Shown: piece by piece, positions 1-7,463 of the stretch | How positions within the stretch are numbered: position 1 is the stretch's first letter | Layout: every line of letters starts with the position of its first letter | Assembly (NCBI GenBank): GCA_947175455.1 | Contig: CAMWMW010000032.1 | Span: 1 to 9,331 of the forward strand | Reading direction: 5' to 3' | Origin: an uncultured Porphyromonadaceae bacterium | GTDB taxonomy: Bacteria; Bacteroidota; Bacteroidia; Bacteroidales; Muribaculaceae | DNA length: 9,331 nucleotides | The notes under the pieces: generated by a model | Told to the model about the DNA's origin: nothing | Seen by the model: the letters and a program-made list of their open reading frames with translations, nothing else | Databases searched by the model: none | Made by a program: the position numbers and the translations under genes

Positions 1-448
1 TTGAAGGCAATGCGCTCATAAAGGCGCGCTGGGTGAAAGAGAAGTATGGATATGCCTGCTTTGCCGCTGACCCGGGACGGATGGTGGACGCTCTCGGCGG
101 AGCGCCGGGGGTGTACAGTGCCCGCTATGCGGGGGAACACTGCACCTTTGCCGACAACGTGAACAAGATGCTTCGTGAAATGGAGGGAAAACGGGACCGA
201 AAGGCTCATTTCGCCACTGTCGTGGCTCTGGTTCTCAATGGCGAGACAAACACTTTCGAGGGGCCGTGGACGGGTATGTCTCGGAGGAGGCGCATGGCGA
301 AGGAGGCTTCGGATATGACCCGATATTTATCGCGGAAGAGACCGGACGCAGTTTCGCGGAAATGGCTCCGGAAGAGAAAAATGCCATCTCCCACCGTGGA
401 AGGGCCATGAGGAAACTGGCTGACTTCCTGAAAACAAATGACTTCTAA
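1..448 (+). pseudogene. rdgB: RdgB/HAM1-type ITP/XTP pyrophosphatase, 5'-truncated by the window edge and frameshifted
   Basis: Enzymes of this family hydrolyse dITP, ITP and XTP to the monophosphates in the cytosol and keep deaminated purines out of DNA. From base 3 the frame reads EGNALIKA, then LGGAPGVYSARYAGE, a family hallmark, and runs to TFEG at 263. The rest of the protein is in another frame: from 263 it reads AVDGYVSEE, then GGFGYDPIF and the substrate-pocket motif SHRGRA, to the stop at 446-448. One G is missing from a run of four at 260-263; a fifth would restore a continuous protein. As it stands, the upstream frame ends at TGA 408-410. The catalytic segment reads AADPGRMV where the family has ADD(T/S)GLxV; the second Asp, the general base in E. 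coli RdgB as I recall, remains. It may be a decaying gene or sequence errors near a contig end. Identity is very likely; pseudogene status is uncertain. The last 11 bp overlap porZ. Confidence 0.85.
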
Positions 449-2948
449 CAAAGCAGAATATCTCCGTAAATTGAAACGAATATTAATTGACATATGTTTG
501 TGTGTGGCGTTTTCATTGTCAGCCTTTGGCGAGCAATGGCGGCTGCATCCTACGTTCAGCGGCGATGTGGAACGCGTCATAGACACGCCTGAGTATGTGT
601 ATCTGCTGAGCAACAACCAGTATCATTATCCCTGGACGGTAGACAACGCCCGGCGTACCATGTCCTTGTTCAGATATGAGAAGGATGGAGATGAACTGGT
701 GTGGCTGAACAAGCAGAACAAGCTTTCAGGCACCGTGCTGCAGGCTGCCGAATATAATCCCGACAAAAAATATCTGCTGGCGGCATATGAGAACGGCAAT
801 ATCGATCTGCTGTACGACAACGGGGATGTGACCAACATTCCCGGTTTCATGCTTGCAGACGCGCGTTATTCGAAAAATGTAAATGCCATAGGGTTCAATC
901 CTTCGGAAAACATGGCGCTTGTCGCTACCGATTTTGGCTATATCGCTATTGACGATGAGAAAGGAGAGGTTCTTTTTACCCGCGAGCTGTCCCGTTCGTT
1001 CAATGGAATAGCAGGTCTCGGCGACAAGCTGCTTCTTACCGACAGCGAGGGGTTGTATGCCGGACTGATTTCCGACAGAAGCTTCTCCTCTTTCGAGAAA
1101 ATAAACGGATATCGCGATGTGGAGCGTGTGGTCAGACTCGGCGACAACCGGATCGTTGTCTCGCAGATATACGGCTGGGGCGGGGAAGTGCGGGCGCTCA
1201 CTCTTGATGCCTCCGGAACATTGACAGATCAGTTATTGATAAATTATTACATCAAGTCGCTGGAACTCAGCCGTACCGGTCTGACTGTTTCGGGATATGA
1301 TGAAATCTGGAACATCGACAAAGACCTGAATATGTCGCATTATCCCAAGGATGATGAGGATAAAGACACTAAACTCGCATCCTGGGACCGGAAGACCTGT
1401 TATATCGCAAGAGGTATTGATGGCATCTGCATCAGAAGACTTGGAGAGGACGGCACGTGGACCCTTGTCAATGAAGGGATAGTTCCGAACGCCTCGAATG
1501 CCTACAAATGCGACAACATGGTGTATCATCCATCTTACGGCATGCTCGTAAGAAATCATGGAATAAGCCAGACATTTGTGTCTCATGATGTGAATACGCC
1601 TGACTATATCTCTTCTCTCAAGGGGCTTGAGTGGAGTCCGATGTCTCCTGCCTTAAGGTATCCTTCTCCGATGTTTGAGCAATGGAATCCGAAAGGGATA
1701 GCCGTTGACCCAAGAAATCCCGATCATGTCTACAGCGGTTCTGTGCTTCACGGTCTTATGCGGCTTGATCTTGCGGATCCGTCGAACTCTCTGAGACTAA
1801 GCCGCGACAATGACCCCGGCAGAATCGGCGACCGTTTGATTGTGGTGCAGCCCGCATTCGAGAAATTCGAGGCTTCCTGCCCGTTTTCAGTGCCTGCGTT
1901 CGATGATTACGGCAATCTGTGGGCTACCTGGTGGGATTTCGATCTATGGAAGGGGGAGCAGGATTGCGCGGAGATATGGTACTGGACTCCTGAAGACCGC
2001 CTTGCGTCACAGGATGCGGCGAGCTACAGACCGATGAAAAGAATAAAGCTTCCCGGAGCCGGAGCCTCCAATTATTCGGTCATTGTTCCCCTGCACGGCG
2101 CGTCTTCGCGCAACATACTGATGTATATCAGCGGAGGATGGGAGTCATGTCCCATATTCATAGACCATAAGGGAACTCTCGACAATCAGAATGACGATGA
2201 GCGCACCGATATCCGGCATTTTACAGACCAGGATGGCTTGGAGGTGGATTTCGCCTACATCCTTTCGGTTTTCGAGGATGCCTCGACAGGTCTTGTCTGG
2301 CTCGGTCTCGACAAGGGAGTCGTCAATTTCAGACCTGCAGACATTATCCGCACGGGGGGAAGGGTAAACAGGATAAAGGTTTCAAGAAACGACGGAACCA
2401 ATCTCGCCGACTATCTTCTTGACGGAGTGTGGATCAATTGCATCACTTCCGATCCTTCCGGCAGGAAATGGTTCGGAACCAACGGCGGTGGTGTCGTAGT
2501 CACGTCGTCCGATGGCACGGAAGTGCTCCGCACATATACATCTTCCGGCTCGGAACTTCCTGATGATGCGGTTTACGGCATATGTTATAACCCTGACAAC
2601 AATTCGATGATGATTTCCACCGACAAGGGGCTTGCCGAACTATATCTCTCGACCGCAACCTCCTCCGGTTCGAAGAGCGATGCCGTTGCATATCCGAATC
2701 CTGTGCGTCCCGATTATTTCGGATATGTCACGATAGAGGGTCTTGCCGACAACGCGCTGGTGAAAATAGTGGATGCCGGGGGCGGACTGATAAAGGAAGT
2801 TGGGTTTGCTGCAGGCGGCGAGGCACGCTGGGATGTGACCAACCTGAACTCCAAACGTGTTCCCGGAGGTGTCTATTACGTGCTGGCGTCTGGCGCACCC
2901 GATGGTGACAGCTTTTCTGCCGTTGCGAAAATACTGGTGGTGAACTGA
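438..2948 (+). CDS. porZ: PorZ-like type IX secretion protein (two beta-propellers plus C-terminal sorting-type domain)
   Basis: 836 residues. In Porphyromonas gingivalis PorZ is a surface protein needed for type IX secretion, thought to deliver anionic LPS to the sortase complex that attaches cargo. Here residues 11-31 form a signal peptide (KLKR, a hydrophobic stretch with one Asp, then SAFG). From about 32 the text resembles the PorZ N-terminal propeller (QWRLHPTF, YNPDKKYLLAAY, DLLYDNGDV). A second propeller of two-component-regulator type follows, with blades such as GLVWLGLDKGVVNF, GRKWFGTNGGGV and MISTDKGLAEL. Residues 752-836 are a T9SS C-terminal domain: YPNPV, then KRVPGGVYYV and a final KILVVN. 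ATG 438 is the only in-frame ATG before the signal peptide; TTG 471 is an alternative that would give a shorter n-region. The gene overlaps rdgB by 11 bp and its stop overlaps the next start. The family resemblance is from memory; a generic two-component-regulator propeller protein with a CTD is the alternative. Confidence 0.82.
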   Translation: MTSNKAEYLRKLKRILIDICLCVAFSLSAFGEQWRLHPTFSGDVERVIDTPEYVYLLSNNQYHYPWTVDNARRTMSLFRYEKDGDELVWLNKQNKLSGTVLQAAEYNPDKKYLLAAYENGNIDLLYDNGDVTNIPGFMLADARYSKNVNAIGFNPSENMALVATDFGYIAIDDEKGEVLFTRELSRSFNGIAGLGDKLLLTDSEGLYAGLISDRSFSSFEKINGYRDVERVVRLGDNRIVVSQIYGWGGEVRALTLDASGTLTDQLLINYYIKSLELSRTGLTVSGYDEIWNIDKDLNMSHYPKDDEDKDTKLASWDRKTCYIARGIDGICIRRLGEDGTWTLVNEGIVPNASNAYKCDNMVYHPSYGMLVRNHGISQTFVSHDVNTPDYISSLKGLEWSPMSPALRYPSPMFEQWNPKGIAVDPRNPDHVYSGSVLHGLMRLDLADPSNSLRLSRDNDPGRIGDRLIVVQPAFEKFEASCPFSVPAFDDYGNLWATWWDFDLWKGEQDCAEIWYWTPEDRLASQDAASYRPMKRIKLPGAGASNYSVIVPLHGASSRNILMYISGGWESCPIFIDHKGTLDNQNDDERTDIRHFTDQDGLEVDFAYILSVFEDASTGLVWLGLDKGVVNFRPADIIRTGGRVNRIKVSRNDGTNLADYLLDGVWINCITSDPSGRKWFGTNGGGVVVTSSDGTEVLRTYTSSGSELPDDAVYGICYNPDNNSMMISTDKGLAELYLSTATSSGSKSDAVAYPNPVRPDYFGYVTIEGLADNALVKIVDAGGGLIKEVGFAAGGEARWDVTNLNSKRVPGGVYYVLASGAPDGDSFSAVAKILVVN
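471..500 (+). promoter_or_regulatory. Possible internal Bacteroidetes-type promoter inside the porZ signal-peptide codons
   Basis: TTG at 471-473 and TATGTTTG at 493-500 are separated by 19 bp, which fits the Bacteroidetes primary-sigma consensus (TTTG/TTG, 19-21 bp, TAnnTTTG). It lies inside porZ codons 12-21, in an AT-rich signal-peptide stretch. A transcript from here would lack the porZ start but could feed the LRR gene and trmB. Chance occurrence in AT-rich coding sequence is quite possible. Confidence 0.22.
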
Positions 2949-4354
2949 TGTCGCGTATCTGCTTTGCCGAGATCCGTAGTATGTTGAAGAAACGTAAGAT
3001 ATATGAGTGTTTGCCTGTGCCGGCGGCGGTGATTCTCTTTATGGTGTCGCTTGTCATCGGTGTCGTGTCTGTGAAAGCCGCGACGGTTGTGTTGCGGCCC
3101 GGGATGCTCCCATCGCGGGTGAAGTTGTGGCAAAAGGAACTTCCGTCGGATATAAGGCTTGAAGGCGAGACTCTGGCAATAGACCTTGTCTCGTTGAGAG
3201 ATTTGCCCGGCTCCGTGAAGATTCTTGATATGTCTGCACTGGAAATCAAAGGGACAACGCTTGAAAATTCGAGCTATATGGGCCGATCCTGTTTTTCTGA
3301 CGGAGAGGTACCTCCCTTTGCATTGTTCGCCACTGAAGTTGAGGAGGTATTGTTGCCATCCGGGGTCACGGCAATAGGGGAGGGCACTTTTGCAGAGACG
3401 CCGTTGAGGAAGATTGTTTTCCCCGCATCTCTTGTGTCGATGGGCGCGAGGACATTCTATCTTTGCGACATGCTGGAGGAGGCGGATCTTTCGCTCAGCT
3501 CCGTGACAGCGGTTCCCGAACAATGTTTCTATGGATGTGCCTCGCTGAGGAATGTCAATCTTCCACCTTGCGTTGCCTCATTGGGCAAAGAGTCGTTGAT
3601 GAAGAGCGGAGTGAGGAAGCTTGACTTGTCCGGAGTCCGCGAGACCGGTGATTATGCGTTTGCCTTGATGGAGAACCTTGAGGAAGTGACTTTGCGTGCA
3701 GGAGTAAGATTGGGAGAGGGCGCGTTTTTCGGAGACGGCGGGCTTGGAATCATGGCGGGAATGCCCTCCGGGAGTGCTCCGCTTTCATTGGCGCTGAACG
3801 GCATCGCCGGTCTTGGAGGCGAGATTGGCGGCGAAATAATCGGAGAAGGGGCATATGCCGGACTCGCGGCTGAAAGAATCTCGCTTCATCCGTCAGTCCG
3901 CGAGATTCGTGACCATGCGTTCAGAAATGCCATGAATCTTAAGACGGTGGATGTCCGGAAACTCGGGAATGCGGTGCCCGGCTGTTCGCCGCTCGCGTTT
4001 TCAGGAGTCGAGACCCGGAATGTGGTTCTTGAGGTTGCCGCAGGTGAGAAAGAGGTATGGGCGTCTGCGCCGGTATGGAAAGACTTTCTTGTATCCGATG
4101 TGTCGGAAGTGAAAGGAATTACGGATGTCGGTGTCACGATAAGAATAGGGAGGGATTCCGGCGGAGAACTCCGGATCAGCTCAAGCCATGCGATAGATGA
4201 AGTGACGGTATGCCGTCTGGACGGGATTGTACTGGCGCAAGCCAGACCCGGAACACAGGAATATATGTCGGATCCGTTCGGCGGAGAAATTATAGTCGTC
4301 AGGGTGGTGTCGGGGTCTGTTTCAAAAGTTGTAAAATTAACAGAAGGTTACTGA
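2948..4354 (+). CDS. Exported BspA-type leucine-rich repeat protein with a degenerate T9SS-like C-terminal region
   Basis: 468 residues, no specific function recognised. A basic segment (KKRK, 14-17) and a hydrophobic stretch (about 24-42) ending VKA/A form a signal peptide. Residues of about 126-350 hold irregular LRR_5/BspA-like repeats, seen as a beta strand followed by a loop and then GxxAF or GxxTF: LLPSGVTAIGEGTF, VFPASLVSMGARTF, FYGCASLRNVNLPP, LHPSVREIRDHAF. A segment ending APVWKDFLV is the usual cap after such repeats. The last 70 residues (EVTVCRLDGIVLAQAR, then EIIVVRV and VSKVVKL) have the strand pattern of a T9SS sorting domain but lack a clear GxYxV and a basic tail. The start ATG shares one base with the porZ stop (TGATG), which supports 2948; ATG 2981 would give a more usual signal peptide. 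BspA-type repeats are known in adhesins and surface proteins. Coupling to porZ suggests an outer membrane or surface partner, which is inference. Confidence 0.8.
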   Translation: MSRICFAEIRSMLKKRKIYECLPVPAAVILFMVSLVIGVVSVKAATVVLRPGMLPSRVKLWQKELPSDIRLEGETLAIDLVSLRDLPGSVKILDMSALEIKGTTLENSSYMGRSCFSDGEVPPFALFATEVEEVLLPSGVTAIGEGTFAETPLRKIVFPASLVSMGARTFYLCDMLEEADLSLSSVTAVPEQCFYGCASLRNVNLPPCVASLGKESLMKSGVRKLDLSGVRETGDYAFALMENLEEVTLRAGVRLGEGAFFGDGGLGIMAGMPSGSAPLSLALNGIAGLGGEIGGEIIGEGAYAGLAAERISLHPSVREIRDHAFRNAMNLKTVDVRKLGNAVPGCSPLAFSGVETRNVVLEVAAGEKEVWASAPVWKDFLVSDVSEVKGITDVGVTIRIGRDSGGELRISSSHAIDEVTVCRLDGIVLAQARPGTQEYMSDPFGGEIIVVRVVSGSVSKVVKLTEGY

Positions 4355-5094
4355 TGGGAAAAAATAAACTCAAAAAGTTTGCGGAGATGCGCGAATTCAA
4401 ATGCGTGTTGCAATATCCGAGAGAAGAACTGATAAAAAACGGTTTTCCATATCGCGGAAGCTGGAATGAATCCGTGTTCGGTCGTGTTGCTCCGATTGTG
4501 GCTGAACTGGGTTGCGGCAAAGGGGAATATACTGTCGGACTGGCGAAAAGCGATGCGACACGCAATTACATAGGTGTGGACATAAAGGGTGCGCGAATGT
4601 GGAGCGGTGCCAGAACTGTGGAAGAGGAAGGAATAGGCAATGCCGCCTTTCTGAGAGCCGAGATCGAGAATATAGACAAATTTTTCGTTCCCGGAGAGGC
4701 GGATGAATTGTGGATAACTTTCCCGGACCCCCAGATGCAGAAAACGCGCAAACGTCTTACGTCCACGCGCTTTCTGAATCTATATCGAAATATACTCCGC
4801 GACGGCGGCATTGTGAATCTCAAGACGGATTCGCCGTTTCTTTATGAATACACGCGCCGTCTGGTGGAGCTCAACGGTTTTGAGGTGCTGATGGATACGT
4901 CAGATCTTTACGGCTCCGGTCTTGCCGATCCGGTCTCCTCGATCAAGACATTCTACGAACAGCAGTGGCTGTCACGTGGAAAGAAAATCAAACGTCTTTC
5001 ATTCCGTCTGCCACACAGCGGCGAACTCAGGGAGCCGCAGGCTGATGACATCCCCAGGGATGACTATCACGCTATGGCGCGTTTCAATGGCTGA
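4354..5094 (+). CDS. trmB: tRNA (guanine-N7-)-methyltransferase
   Basis: 246 residues. TrmB transfers a methyl group from S-adenosylmethionine to N7 of G46 in the tRNA variable loop. Residues 51-57 (ELGCGKG) are the SAM-binding glycine motif; YIGVDIKGARMW (72-83) carries the acidic residue expected to hold the SAM ribose; ITFPDPQ (121-127) is the TrmB hallmark, in the Bacteroidetes version with PQMQK where proteobacteria have PWPKK; KRLTSTRF and LKTDSPF follow as in the family. The frame is open 48 codons further upstream, but that part lies over the LRR gene and shows no TrmB similarity. ATG 4354 overlaps the LRR stop as TGATG and has AGAAGG at 4342-4347, six bases before the ATG, so I chose it. 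The 3' end overlaps the convergent mrp by 11 bp. It is a housekeeping gene riding in an otherwise envelope-related operon. Confidence 0.96.
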   Translation: MGKNKLKKFAEMREFKCVLQYPREELIKNGFPYRGSWNESVFGRVAPIVAELGCGKGEYTVGLAKSDATRNYIGVDIKGARMWSGARTVEEEGIGNAAFLRAEIENIDKFFVPGEADELWITFPDPQMQKTRKRLTSTRFLNLYRNILRDGGIVNLKTDSPFLYEYTRRLVELNGFEVLMDTSDLYGSGLADPVSSIKTFYEQQWLSRGKKIKRLSFRLPHSGELREPQADDIPRDDYHAMARFNG

Positions 5095-6202
5095 CGTTTA
5101 CCTTGGTTGTTGGGGGTAGGGTGGAATTACGTTCCTCTACCGCCGAGACAACATTGTCGGCAAGGGTTCCGAATGCCTGTGCCTCCGGACCCGCCATCGA
5201 CGGGTCTCCGGTGAGCTGCAGCGCCACGGGCGCGCCGTTGTCGGCATGGCTGCGGATATCCATCACAAGCGGAATCCGGGCAAGCAGTCTCACACCCTGT
5301 TCCTCCGCCAGCCTTACGGCACCACCTTCTCCGAAGATGTAATATCTCTCATCCGGATGTTGCGCGGGTGTGAACCATGCCATGTTCTCCACCAGACCAA
5401 GTATGGGTACATTGACCGCCTCGCCGGTGAACATCGCGATTCCCTTCCTCGCATCGGCGAGCGCCACCTCCTGCGGGGTGCTCACGACAACAATCCCTGT
5501 GATTGGAAGAGTCTGCACAAGGGTCAGGTGTATGTCGCTTGTTCCCGGAGGCATGTCTATAAGGAAATAATCGAGATCGCCCCACCACGCGTCGGTTATC
5601 AGCTGTTTCAAGGCGTTGCTTGCCATGCCTCCTCTCCAGAGCACCGGTTTCTCCTTGTCGACAAGAAAACCGATGGAGAGCATCTTGACTCCGTATCGTT
5701 CTATGGGTTCTATCCAGTCGCGCCCCTCCTTGTTTACCATGTAGAGCTGCTCATCCTCGACACCGAACATTTTCGGCATCGACGGACCGAATATGTCGGC
5801 GTCAAGAAGACCTACCTTGTATCCCTTTGCCGCGAGCGCCACAGCGAGATTGGCGGCGACTGTGGATTTTCCGACACCACCCTTGCCCGAACTTACTCCT
5901 ATGATATTCTTTACGCCGGGAAGCACCGCAGGTTTTGCAGGAGCCGCGGCTGCACGTGTCTTGACAGCGATATCCACCTTGACATCAGGAGATATGGATG
6001 CGGTGATAGCCGCTTCGGAGGCACGGACTACAGACCTGATGAAGGGGTCTGTGGGTTTGTCAAAAATAAGAGAGAACGACACCTTGTCGCCATCGATGCG
6101 GATGTCGTCTTCAATCATGTTGTTTTCGGCGAGGCTCTTGCCGTTGCCGGGATATCTGACGCTCTTGAGAGCATCAAGGATAAGATTCGGATATAATGTC
6201 AT
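5084..6202 (-). CDS. mrp: Mrp/NBP35-family P-loop ATPase (iron-sulfur carrier family), cysteine-free
   Basis: 372 residues. Mrp/ApbC/Nbp35 proteins are ATPases of the MinD/ParA class, generally viewed as carriers delivering Fe-S clusters to apoproteins in the cytosol. Residues 1 to about 85 are an N-terminal MIP18/DUF59 domain, followed by an Ala/Pro-rich linker (83-93). The deviant Walker A motif GKGGVGKS is at 106-113, DADIFGPS at 134-141 and DMPPGTSD at 216-223, all as in Mrp. The family's usual CPxC pair should follow ENM at 272-274, but the sequence reads ENMAWFTPAQ and the protein contains no cysteine at all. From memory, Bacteroidetes orthologues share the WFTPA form, so this is probably lineage-wide rather than damage. 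The start matches the family (MTLYPNLILDAL). Sixty bases separate it from the glycosyltransferase upstream; co-transcription is plausible, and I see no clear promoter or terminator in that gap. Confidence 0.95.
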   Translation of the reverse strand: MTLYPNLILDALKSVRYPGNGKSLAENNMIEDDIRIDGDKVSFSLIFDKPTDPFIRSVVRASEAAITASISPDVKVDIAVKTRAAAAPAKPAVLPGVKNIIGVSSGKGGVGKSTVAANLAVALAAKGYKVGLLDADIFGPSMPKMFGVEDEQLYMVNKEGRDWIEPIERYGVKMLSIGFLVDKEKPVLWRGGMASNALKQLITDAWWGDLDYFLIDMPPGTSDIHLTLVQTLPITGIVVVSTPQEVALADARKGIAMFTGEAVNVPILGLVENMAWFTPAQHPDERYYIFGEGGAVRLAEEQGVRLLARIPLVMDIRSHADNGAPVALQLTGDPSMAGPEAQAFGTLADNVVSAVEERNSTLPPTTKVNVSH

Positions 6203-6262
6203 AATGCGATAAGAATAAAATCAGTCGGCTTGTATAATATAAACCCTTCCGGTGATAAAATG

Positions 6263-7462
6263 TTAACGCGTCCATGTAAAATTCAGGCGGCGGTGCTTGC
6301 GGTGATGCAGTCTGAAAATGAAATTCAGTATCGGTTTTGCAAGCAGAAATGACGGAATCGCCCACCATAATCTCGTGGCATGCATTTTTTCAGCCATTTT
6401 CCGGTAAAGCAATATGTTCACAATCCTGAACAGAATAAGCATGACCAAGGCGCTTGCAGCCGGGGCGCACTCGGTGAGGTCCCGTGTCTGCCATGCCGTC
6501 CACAGACTCATTGCAATAGTCGCGGCCAGCGAAAGAGTCACAAGCCATTGTATGGCAGACATGGCTCCGGCTCGCAGAAACGGTTTGTGCGGCAGCCAGC
6601 GCGAGGTGAATTCATACTGTTCCTTGCGTGTGCGCCACATCCGTTTCGAAGCATCTCCCCATTCGATTGAAAGTATTGATTCCGGAGTGAGGATGATTCT
6701 TGTGTTGTCAGGTCTGGCGATCGAATGTATGAATATATCGTCATCGCCTGAATGCAGATAGATGCTTTGCGAATATCCCTTGTGGTCAAAGAAGAGCTGC
6801 CTGCGGAACGCGAGGTTGTTTCCGTCGCCGCGATAGGGTCTGCCCCCGAGTGCATATCCTATCCATAAGGAATCCGACATCACGGAGTTGAATTCCCTGT
6901 ACCATTTTCCCCATCCGTGCATTTCCGAATAATCGAAATGTGAATAACCGAGCGAGACATCCGTATTGTCGGCGTTTTCACCCCGGAAGGGGCTCACAAG
7001 CGCAGACAGCCAGCCGGAAGAGGGGATGACCGCGTTGGCGACAGTGGTGACAATTATCTCTCCCTTTGACGCCTTGATGCCTAAAGTCTGGGCAAGCTTG
7101 CGGCGGCTGAGGTTGTGCGAACCCGGAGGAATGAATGTCACATACACATTCGAGAACTGCCGCGTGCAGCTTTCCAGCAGCATTTCGTTGCTTTCAGCCG
7201 TGGACTCGCATATCACAATCACTTCGAAATCCGGATAATCCTGTCCGCACAGGTCATGCAGATAATCCATCAGTTCCTCCTCGGAAACCTGGGAATATAC
7301 AATCACTGATACTTTAGGGGTATGCAGCGGTGGAATGTCGGTCTCCGGGTTCTTATAGTCGATAATCCTCGACATCGGTCTATGAAGCCAGAGAAAAGTG
7401 AACAAGGCGAGCGTTAAAGCCACTGCCATCAGAAGATATGTCAATTGATATTCCATAAACAT
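6263..7462 (-). CDS. Membrane-anchored family 2 glycosyltransferase
   Basis: 399 residues. Family 2 GT-A enzymes transfer sugars from nucleotide donors; this one probably works at the inner face of the inner membrane, with acceptor unknown. A membrane segment at about 7-26 is followed by a cytoplasmic GT-A domain (about 48-245): VSVIVYSQ (51-58), QDYPDFEVIVI (74-84), RRKLAQTLGIKASKGEI (120-136), GRPYRGDGNNLAFRR (207-221) and SGDDDIFI (238-245), the last being the usual catalytic-base region. Three further membrane segments lie at about 300-321, 334-353 and 365-383, with a basic tail (HHRKHRR). At the metal-binding turn the sequence is TTVANA (139-144), where relatives have TDAD or, as I recall for this Bacteroidales group, TEAN; the acidic residue is replaced by Val. 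The DGS turn is also altered to CES. ATG 7462 lies one base after the pldA stop; ATG 7456 is an alternative. The family is secure, while activity and substrate are unknown. Confidence 0.88.
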   Translation of the reverse strand: MFMEYQLTYLLMAVALTLALFTFLWLHRPMSRIIDYKNPETDIPPLHTPKVSVIVYSQVSEEELMDYLHDLCGQDYPDFEVIVICESTAESNEMLLESCTRQFSNVYVTFIPPGSHNLSRRKLAQTLGIKASKGEIIVTTVANAVIPSSGWLSALVSPFRGENADNTDVSLGYSHFDYSEMHGWGKWYREFNSVMSDSLWIGYALGGRPYRGDGNNLAFRRQLFFDHKGYSQSIYLHSGDDDIFIHSIARPDNTRIILTPESILSIEWGDASKRMWRTRKEQYEFTSRWLPHKPFLRAGAMSAIQWLVTLSLAATIAMSLWTAWQTRDLTECAPAASALVMLILFRIVNILLYRKMAEKMHATRLWWAIPSFLLAKPILNFIFRLHHRKHRRLNFTWTR

Positions 7463-7463
7463 G

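Noticed and set aside
266..448. Short frame as an independent 60-residue gene
   Set aside because: Its residues continue RdgB exactly where the upstream frame leaves off (VDGYVSEE to SHRG), so it is the second half of the frameshifted rdgB.
2876..3523. Open frame of 215 codons antisense to the porZ/LRR junction
   Set aside because: Rich in His, Arg and Cys without any domain pattern, and it spans the coupled TGATG junction of two supported genes; it is a shadow frame.
4210..4353. 48-codon N-terminal extension of trmB
   Set aside because: The extension lies over the C-terminal codons of the LRR gene and looks like a shifted frame; ATG 4354 has a ribosome-binding-like AGAAGG and the TGATG overlap.
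5246..6196. Open frame of 316 codons antisense to mrp
   Set aside because: It mirrors the well-conserved mrp frame, has no domain I recognise and no plausible start context; mrp shows full family motifs. Long antisense frames are common opposite biased, moderately GC-rich genes.
6203..6262. Possible promoter or terminator between the glycosyltransferase and mrp
   Set aside because: The 60-base gap is AT-rich, but neither TAnnTTTG with a partner box nor a stable stem with a T run is present on the minus strand. TATAAT on the plus strand looks accidental for this phylum.
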